DNA from: Sialis fuliginosa
Lineage: Eukaryota > Arthropoda > Insecta > Megaloptera > Sialidae
Length of the DNA stretch: 64,000 nucleotides
Direction: 5' to 3'
Assembly (NCBI GenBank): GCA_961205875.1
Contig: OY540815.1
Location: 5,208,001 to 5,272,000 of the forward strand
Part shown: positions 36,777 to 46,469 of the stretch, one piece after another
Layout: every line of letters starts with the position of its first letter
Position numbering within the stretch: the stretch's first letter is position 1
Position numbers and translations under genes: made by a program
Notes under the pieces: generated by a model
The model's database searches: none
Told to the model about the DNA's origin: nothing
What the model saw: only the letters and a program-made list of their open reading frames with translations

Positions 36777-36929
36777 GTAAGAAAAAAATTCGGGGGGGAG
36801 GATAATACATGAGTTAAATTTTTTGAAGGTGTTTTGAACTGATGTTTTCTCAAAACATACGTTTTTTTAGAACACTGAATATTTCGGGGGTTGGGGTGTC
36901 CCCCCCCTCCCCCCGTTACTGCGCCACTG
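36777..36929. mobile_element. hAT-type MITE, 153 bp, CAGTGGCGTAGTAA ends
   Basis: Ends CAGTGGCGTAGTAA and TTACTGCGCCACTG with an exact 8-bp target duplication CCCTTGAT (36769-36776, 36930-36937). Very short, with G- and C-runs inside. It lies just downstream of gene C. Confidence 0.88.
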
Positions 36930-37159
36930 CCCTTGATTAGGGTAATATTTGCTGGTCCAATCTCCAGTAGCGAAGCTGGGGGTTATATCGAATAAAATAG
37001 GGATTCTATCTAATCTAGTTTTGCCTAAATTCGGGTTTTGCATGTAACATAATATATAATATTTTAGAGACATTATTAATCAAATACACTGTACAATACA
37101 TTACGAAAACATACATATAAATTAATACAAATTACTGTACATTTAAAGTGACTTAAAGA

Positions 37160-40100
37160 TTACTGGAATTGATACTGCGGCATCGTACGATAGTAGGGAT
37201 CTGCCACATCGGCATAATCTACTGCTGGAGCTGATGGCGAGGCGCGGCTCCAGTGGGGTTCGTGGGGTACCGGGATTACCCCGTAAGTAACACGTTGTGT
37301 TGTGGTCTTGCCGTCCAGCGCACTCTTGAGCATACTGAACGCTGATAGACCCAGGGCTGCTAACCCGACACCCAGACCTTTGAATGAGACCAGCCCGATG
37401 ACTGTCAGGACAATGGGTAAGATGATTGCGGCCTTAAGCTTCAACAGGAGCAACAGGGGCAAAAGGATTTTCTTGATTTTGCTGCTGCGGCCATCTGAAA
37501 ATGAAAAAAAATTGGTTATGTTTTGTTGTTAAAGTTTGATGTCAATTAAAAAAGATTACTGTAAGAAATACATTATTTTTTTAAAAATATTTCTAAAGCT
37601 AGCTGTTACCCGCGACTAAAGCTGGGCGCGAACTGAATTTTTCGGGTCACGTTGGGTCACAGCCGTGACCCGCGTGATTTAAGCGATTTTCAAATCTTGA
37701 ATCAAGAGCGAGAGTAATCGTGAGTCAAATTAAAACAACCGTGCGTGAGTACATTTTTCTCGTGCGTGAGTCCGTGAGTATATTTTGAAGATAATTTTTT
37801 TTATAAACTCATTTGATCTCTTTTTTAATATCTGAACTAATAATGCATAAATATAATAATGTTTTAAAACGAATTTTGACATTAAAAAATATAGTATAAA
37901 GAATAAATGTTATTTTTAGAAGCACTTTCACATGGTCAGTATTGCCAACTATATCAGAACATAAAAAAAAAGAATTCGTGAGCGTGCGTGATCGTGAATA
38001 CTTTTTTTGTAACCGTGAGTGAGCTGGCGTGACTAAAATTTTTTCTCTCGCTAGCGTGCGTGATCGTGAGCAAAAATTTCTCACGCGCCCAGCTCTACCC
38101 GCGACATCGTCAGCGTGGAATGCAGGTTAGGTAAAACAGGTATTTAATTTATTTATCATTTGCACGCTAGATGTTACTAAACTAACCTAACCTATCGCGC
38201 GTACAAAGGTACACACCCTTATTTTATCTAATTACTTTTTCGGGATACAATGTAGCGTATGTCCTTTCTCAGGATGCAAGCTATCTTCCTGACAAATTTC
38301 ATCAATATCGGTTCAGCGGTTTAACCGTGAAAAGGTAACAGACAGATAGACAGTGATACTTTCGCATTTATAATATTAGTATGGATGTATATGTAAATAG
38401 CGTAGGCTTTAGAGTGGGAGGGGGGGACCAGAACGGTCACCCAGGGCGCCAGACCAGGTGGGGCGGCGCGCAATGGGGCCTAAGTGACTTTTTTGGTTCA
38501 ACTCACTCAGTGTATAACTGTATAGGCTGTAATTTTTGTGTTTTAACTGCAACGCTATCGCGAAATCAATCAAAATTGTAGGTACTTTTTGTTCTCTATA
38601 AAATTACAACGAATTAAAAATGAACTAACAGTATACACGGAAACCCAATTTAACGATATCTCCGTTTCTATTAGTGGTAGAGATTCAAACTGAGCTCATT
38701 TTATTCGTAATGTAGTCTAGTATAAATTAAGTTTTATGATTTTTTTTCATCAGAGTCGTTAAAAAAATGTGAGATGATATATTGAGATATTAGCTATTCA
38801 ACTTTATCAAGTTTAATTTGTTAATCATAGGGGAAGGAGGTCTCGACGGTCTTAGGGCATTTGATAGTTTTAAAGTTAATGATGTAAGCTATATTTAAAA
38901 TAAGTTGGAGTCTGTAGGATCGCGCCAAGCTGGGATATTAACTATTTAAACTTTAAAAAAACTTATTTGTTAATTTATCAATTTTAATTGATATTTTTGG
39001 TGATTTTTGAACATTTATTTAGGAGGGGTGAGGGCGGAAAAATAAATCTTGCCCAGGGCGCCAGACTTGCTAAGGTCGGTTCTGTATGTAATAATATGTA
39101 TATACTACATTGTACATATTATTACATACACCAATAAGGTACTGGCACCAGTTATGGCCGCTATAAGAGCAAGGTTTACTGTTTTTGTGATTGACAGGCT
39201 TTTTTTTGTAATTTTCATGAACTCATGTTACTAATAAAACAAGTAACTCAATTTATTTAATCAATTTAATTACCAAAGTCAGCAAATATAGTTTGTTTTT
39301 TAAATAATAGCCTTTCATTTTGTTTACGTTTTTTCTTCAGTAATGGATATAGTAAAACCATTATTGGTTTTACTTAGTAATGAGCACGCAGTGATAGACA
39401 CTTGCTAATGATTATAAAATGATAAGTACAACGACACAAAAGATATAAAAGAAAGAATCGTCAAATTTGAAACAATGTAAAGCAGTTGCTATGATAATAT
39501 AATAAAATTAATAAATAAATTATACTAATAATTAGTTTAAATGTCCACCATTTTGACACCTATTGGCCGATTGTCATCAAATCATGCTGTAAGATATTTA
39601 AATGTATATAGATTAATATTCAGTAATGGTAATAATCAAATATCAACAAATATTTCTATTCAGTACATTTAATTTAAAAATAGCAATTACTGGGGTCATA
39701 TCCAAGACTGGTGCCAGTACCTTATGTGTTTTGTGTAATGTAAACAGTTGTAAGCTACATAAGAAGCTAGAATTAATTAAAAGCATTATTGTGTGTGCAT
39801 ATATTTGGTTTTGTTGTTTCTGTAAGCTATTGTAGTTAAAACTAAATGCATGCAGTCTGATCAGAGTTTTGTGGTTTTGCGTTTATAAGAGGAGTATAAT
39901 CAATATAACCCTTTCGACCCTGCCGGTGGTATTTGCCACGATAACGTTTACAGGACTCAACTTACTGTGCTAATTAAGGCTTTTAAAATTTATTTTCAAT
40001 TGTAATAAATATTAAGGTAGTTCTCGTGCTACAATACTATCAAAAAGTTACGCTCATAATACTATGGTAAAATATCGAAAATAATTGCGTTGTTACAGAG

Positions 40101-43100
40101 AATTTTTGAAGTCTATACCCCATCTATACTAGTACAGATTATTACAAACATATGTACTCATACTAGTCCAGTAAAGGAAGCATTTTGACACGAACTTTTA
40201 GGGGCAAGCAATTTTATGGTAGATTATTATAGATTTTGCGGTGGAGAATTCGAACCCGGACTGAAGAAAAGTGGTGCAACACCATTAAAAATGGGGTTGA
40301 AGGGTGAAAAACCCCGTTTCCAAACTTTTTTAAAATTTATATCAAAATCTAAATCGATGATGGCGTTTTTTTTATGATTGATATTTGTTGGGGACACACA
40401 GACGAATCGATTTTGATCAAAAATTACTCTTTCTAGAGGGTTTAAAAGACGTTAAAATGCTTTTTTTCGGGGAAAATAGTTAAAAAATTTATTACTTTTG
40501 TTAAAATCATCCAAATGACTATTTTTAGGCTCAAATTGTTCCCGAAGCTGAAGTTCCAAAGAATAATGATCAACCATAATTTAAAAAAAGATTAATAGTT
40601 TAACCAATAAAAATCGCTAATGTTTAAGGGTAAGTAACAAAAATTTATATAAATTTCTTTAATGGATTTTTATTGCTATAGAATATTTTATATAATAATG
40701 TATTTTTATGCACTCATATAGGCTTACATTGATGCATAAACTTGTAGTTTATGTTTAAGGATGCATATTAGTATGTTTTAATCATAATCTAATATTTTGT
40801 TTGATAAAATGTTTTTTTTTAAATTGTATACAACAAAACTTCAGTGTATTTTAAAGTGCACTTGCATTCGTTTTAGTCATTGAATATTATTTTGGGTGGT
40901 CTCATTTTGTTTGTATGTACAAATAGAAGATATCTACGTTGGTTTCACTAAAAAATATTCAACTCTGATGTTTTTATTTAAATTTTAGTAAAAAGGTAGT
41001 TTTTTTCAAAAATTTACTTACCCTTAAGCATTAGCGATTTTTATTGGTAAAACTATTAGTATTTTTTTAAATTATGGTCGATCATTATTCATTGGAACTT
41101 CAGGAACAATTTGAGCCTAATTACGGGTCATTTGGATGATTTTAACAAAAGTTATTAATTTTTAAACTATTTTCCCCAAAAGAAGCATTTTTACGTCTTT
41201 TAAACCCTCTAGAGAGAGTAATTTTTGGTCAAATTCAGTACGACAAATATCTTGGTCGTTTTTCCAGTTCACCGCCCGGAAAATTTCCCCGACTGCACGT
41301 TCGAAAATTCCCCATTTTTAAGAATTTTCGCAAATAAAAAAATTGTTAGACTCGTCAAAAAGAAGCCACTCACGAAATTTCAGAAGTATTGTAATAAATT
41401 TACAAAAGGGTCGAGGTACTGAGGACTATGTACATTATTGTACATACTTGGTATAGCGGATACGTACAAACGTTGCAAACTTTGATGACAATTATCTCGA
41501 GTTAAAACGATCGATCTCTTTATTTCACGTTTGGATAGATATTATTGTTCTTTTTATCCCCTGAAATAAGGGCCAAATGGGTTAAATCAACAATTTTACA
41601 AATATGTACACTATTTCTCATTCACTAGTTTTCTCAATATGTGGTTAGTTTAATTAATGTGAATAATAATTTTAACAAAATTATAAATAGAGTATAATAC
41701 CTACCTACATAATATTAGCCCTGCGGCGCTAAGTTTATTCTTAGTTTCATTGTGATATTCTAAGTTACTTTTAGAATTTAATGAAATATTGTTTTAAAGA
41801 GTCTGTCAGACTTGACACCAGCGTTGGTGTTATACCAAACTTATAACAATAAAACTATAGGGGACAATGTCTGTTTCAGCAAAACTATCCAAATTAATGA
41901 ATTCAAATTTTGTTGTTAGTAATGGTGTATTTACACGGGTCGATTTCCGCCGTGCGGCTAGTCACCTACCAAATCGCCCCACAAGGCTGCATAGCAACAC
42001 CATTTACACGAGTCGATAAAAATCGCTTGCGATTTGTTCATTTTTTTGAAAATATAAATTGCATGCGGCTGATTATTTTCAGCTTTACGCGGTCGATTTT
42101 AGTCACCCGCCGCATGCGGCCTAGGCCGTATGCGGTGAAAGTCGGATGCAGGTCTACTTTGGCGCTTGCGATTTTGGTCATCTGCGGCCTAGCCGAATTG
42201 CCATTTACACGGTCGAATTCCGCTGTGCGGCCTATTCGGCTCCTGGGGCTATTCGGCACCCCCCATCTATTTCATGACTTAGTAAGTTTGAAAATCTGAA
42301 TTTCTTATCATCGGTGCGCTGACAGGTGCCGACAATACCGACGGATTTTTTTGGAAGTTGAGGTAATGTAGCGTTGACACGAATCAAAAACGACTTTTGG
42401 TGACGTGATTTGGAGATTTTCGAGTTTCAAACTTTTTAGTTTCCACTGGTAATTCGCATGCCAATTGAAAAAAATGTAAGTAATGTACTTCAAATAGATG
42501 ATATTGAACGTTGATTCGGTGTTTGTTTCTAAGGGTTTGTATGTGGAAAATTTGTAGATAGAGATAACCGTAAAATATGCCTGTGGGGCTACTCGGCCCC
42601 TGAAAAGCTGGGGCTATTCGGCTCCTTATGTTATTTAACGCACGGGACCTGGTGTGTAAAGAACAGTCAAGAATTATAAATTTTTCTACTCAGAATGTCA
42701 AAAAATACATAATAATCAACAAAAAACAGCGCAGGACGTAACAAGTTATTCCGATTGCGATTATGTACCATAAATCGCATTGAATTTTCTAATGTACAGT
42801 GGATGTCACTGAATTTATATTTCAGAACTTCTTTTTCACAATTTTTGGAACTACAAGTGATAAATAAACAATGTTTTTTCTTCAATACGGAAAATCTATA
42901 CCCAAAAAAGGAGCATTACACTTTTAAATTGCAGGAGCTGAATAGCCCCGCGTTTTTTTAAAGTATCGATTTTGACACTTTTGACTATTTTTATTCCCAC
43001 TTATAGTCAGAAATTTTTTCAAAGAATCGTTTACAAAAAATTGCATTTTTTTCCTGAAAAAATGGGACCGAATAGCCCCGCTCTCCCCTATCACTAAATA

Positions 43101-46100
43101 CTAAAGTCAACAATATCATTTTAAATTTTGGAATAGTAGAGAGGGATGTCATAGAATTTTTTCTTTTTCTTTTCATATCTAACTTAAAAAAACGCCTGAA
43201 GGAGGCTCCAAACAGTAATTTATTTTGACCCCTCCTCTCTAACTTGGTAACTACTGACTTAAAAAATCTGAAAAAATTTCGTAACGAGGCTTTGGTGGGA
43301 TTACCAACGAAAAATACCAAAGTCAACAATTTCATTTAAAATTTTGGAGAAATAGAGAGGGGCGTCATAGATTTTTTATTTTATCTAGGCATGTGAGGTG
43401 TCAAAATGTAGATCTCAATTAGTAGAATATGGCCCTATTTTTATATTATTTTCTAACTCAAAAATGCACCTGTGGTTCCAAACAGTCCAAGTAGTACGTA
43501 CTTCGAAACCCTTATGGCATACACCCGTGTATGTCTTGACCGAATTTTTTTATAATGTTTGTAATTTCAATAAAAATCGTCTTCCATCTCAAGTGTCCAT
43601 TTCAATGCGTATTTCACTTATACAGGTGTTCCGTAAACATACCGACAAACTTTTTGATTGGAGTTATAATCGCTTTTGTTTATAAACCTATGTCCACAAA
43701 TAAGCCGTATTAGCAGTAAAGTAAAAGAAAGGACCTCACATAATGCATTCTGTGATCGATTCTAACTTAATTTTATTAAATTATTGTATTATATTAATAC
43801 ATAAAAAAATTAAAAGGGTGTACACTTTATGGCCAAGCTATCTTATTTATATTTATATTTTTTCGGTCCCGCAGGTCTATGTTTTAGCTTTGGATCAAAA
43901 GTTAATTGTCCCAAAATTTCAGACTCATAGATCAAACCTGTGGACGGCGCAAACCGAGTCTTTTTCCCATTTGATTAACATGGGAAAAATTACTTTTTTA
44001 CTTATGCGTGAATATCTCGTTGAAAAATTTATTTATTTTAATTTTTTACAGCAGCATATCATAGAGAATTAAATTTCTTACAAAATAGATCCCAAGTGCT
44101 CAATTCATAGATCGAATATTTTTAAAGATATGCTCGTTTAAACATTATCACAAAAAGTAAAATCCAATTTTTATGATAATTTTTAAACAAACATTTCTTA
44201 AAATTTATTGGATTTATGAATTGAGCACTTAATTCTCTACAAAATATTCCCCTAAGAAATTTTCGAAAAAAATTTTTTTCAACGAGATACTCAAGCGTAA
44301 GTAAAAAAGTAATTTTTCCCATGTTAATCAAATGGGAAAAAGACTCGGTTTGCGCCGTCCACAGGTTTGATCTATGAGTATAAAATTTTGGAACAATTAA
44401 CTTTTGATCCAAAGCTAAAACATAGGCCTGCGGGACCGAAAAAATAAAAATAAAAAAACACCCTAATGTATATATGTACCTATTTTATAAAAGAACTTAA
44501 TTTAAGAGTATACAATTATTTTTGTTCTATAACAAATATAATTAAATACGCCATAAAATATGAGATAATAAAATTTAAAAGCAGGCAGCAGTATTTTTTA
44601 TAGAATGATGTAACAAAAGTAATTACTTTTATGACATAATTGTATTATTATTATCTTTATGTGTATAGATGACTTCGATATGTCGGTGTATTAAGAAGTT
44701 TAATCTATAATTTAAATATCGTGACAAATTAATGTGTTTTATAGAAAAAATGTAATACATTATTATAATATATGTGTTTAAAAACGTTTATAAATTATTT
44801 TTTAATCTATTGATTAGAAGTAACTGTAATTTTTTTCAGTTGAATAAATATGTATATAATTAAGTTTTATATATTCACGTCAAAATTCCAAGATAGGTAC
44901 TAAATTTTAATGAACAGCGTATAAAAAATATCACACATACAAACGCACTATGGGGTACTCTGGTGTAGTGATGTGGGTGAAAATTATGTGAAAATGTTGG
45001 TTTGAAATTGGAGATAAATAAACACGTTTCCTGTTTGGTGATATAGAACTCTGGAACTATATATCACACAAACTTCAGGTTGGTGTTAGAATGTTTCGTG
45101 TATAGTCTAATCCAGGGGTCCTCAAACTTTTCGAGAAACGGGCCGGATCAATTTTTTTTTAAACATAGGGGGCCGGACGAAAAATATTCTTGTTGAACAT
45201 TTATTTACATGTGCAATTAGCTATGTAAATAGAGTATATATAGTAGTAATGTAGCACGAGAACTACCTTAAAAAATAGGTAGTTGTTTTATTAGTAACAT
45301 GAGTTCATGAGAATTACAAAAAAGGTCCATCAATCCCAAAAAACAGTATACCCTGTTCTTGATATGACTCTGTAAAAGTCAATATGTACATATGTAATTT
45401 TGTAATTTAACTATTAGTGTTTATGTTCTATTTATGTATTTTTACGATTTTTGCCTCCTTGAAATATTGAAGATATGACAAGCTGATCGTTTTAGAATGA
45501 GACAAAAAAATTGTTCTCTGATTTCAAAATTTTAAATTGATCTTTCCGTTTCAAGTCAAGACAATCTGTCTATCTGTCTGCCTGCCTGTCCGTCCGTCTA
45601 TCTGTGTGTGTATCTGTCCCCTGAATCCTTATCACACGCATAACTTATGAACCACTGAACCGATATTAATGAAACTTGGTTGGATCTTGAGGACGGTCCT
45701 ATTTCAAAATCATCAAAATCGTGTAATTAATAATAAATATTAAATGGTTAACTAATGCCAGGCAATTAATCTGAACACTTTACCTATCGGGTTTTATCTA
45801 AATTGTTCAATAATTTACTATCTTTGGTGAATTTAGCACGAGCAAGCACTGTGCATTTACTTGGCAGATGTTTTTTAAATCAATTTGTTACTTGTATATT
45901 ATACCGGGTGTTTTTTTTAAGCTGAATCCCTTAGTAGAAAAATTCGAAAAAAAATGAATCTTGTCGATTACATCAAGAATCAAACAAAATATATCAGTCA
46001 AATCGTACGTACTTTTAGCCGTAGAATCCGTATCTGCAATAAAAAATTGAGGTTCCTATTTAAGATTCAAAGTTACCCCCTCCTCAACCTACAAAGAGGG

Positions 46101-46415
46101 GGGTGGGGACTATTTTTTTGCACTAATGTATTTCCCCCGCGGAATGATTAAATTTTGATTATTGACATTTTTTCCGTATTTAAAAAAAAACACCCGGTAT
46201 ATATATTTGTGTATTTCCTCTATGACGCTAATAAATCCTTTATGTACAAGGCAATAATAAAGAAATTTATTTATCTATCTATCTATCTTAAAGCGGCCAA
46301 AACTAGTGCCAGTACTTTATATATTTTCAATAAATACATATCCCTCCCAAATATACCGACTGCATTCATCATACATTTTGAATAATTTCTTATGGTTTAC
46401 CTTCACCTTGGCTGT

Positions 46416-46469
<54 letters not shown>

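Larger units (their letters stand above)
40016..45267. mobile_element. Possible 5.25-kb TIR element, or two opposed relics
   Basis: GGTAGTTCTCGTGCTACA at 40016-40033 is exactly repeated inverted at 45250-45267, and each is bordered outward by TTAA (40012-40015, 45268-45271). The next bases also mirror with one mismatch. The interior holds several shorter inverted-repeat elements and no readable transposase, so it may be a large composite with TTAA targets (piggyBac-like site choice) or two separate partial copies facing each other. Confidence 0.35.

Noticed and set aside
38381-38581. Plus frame starting near the ATTATAAAT repeat (RVGGGDQNGHPGRQTRWGG)
   Set aside because: It is the G-rich edge of a transposon-like segment, without coding context.
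41910-42299. 129-codon plus-strand frame with many Arg and Val
   Set aside because: It is translated from the GC-rich 'atttacacg' repeat; the opposite strand is also open, as expected for repeats.
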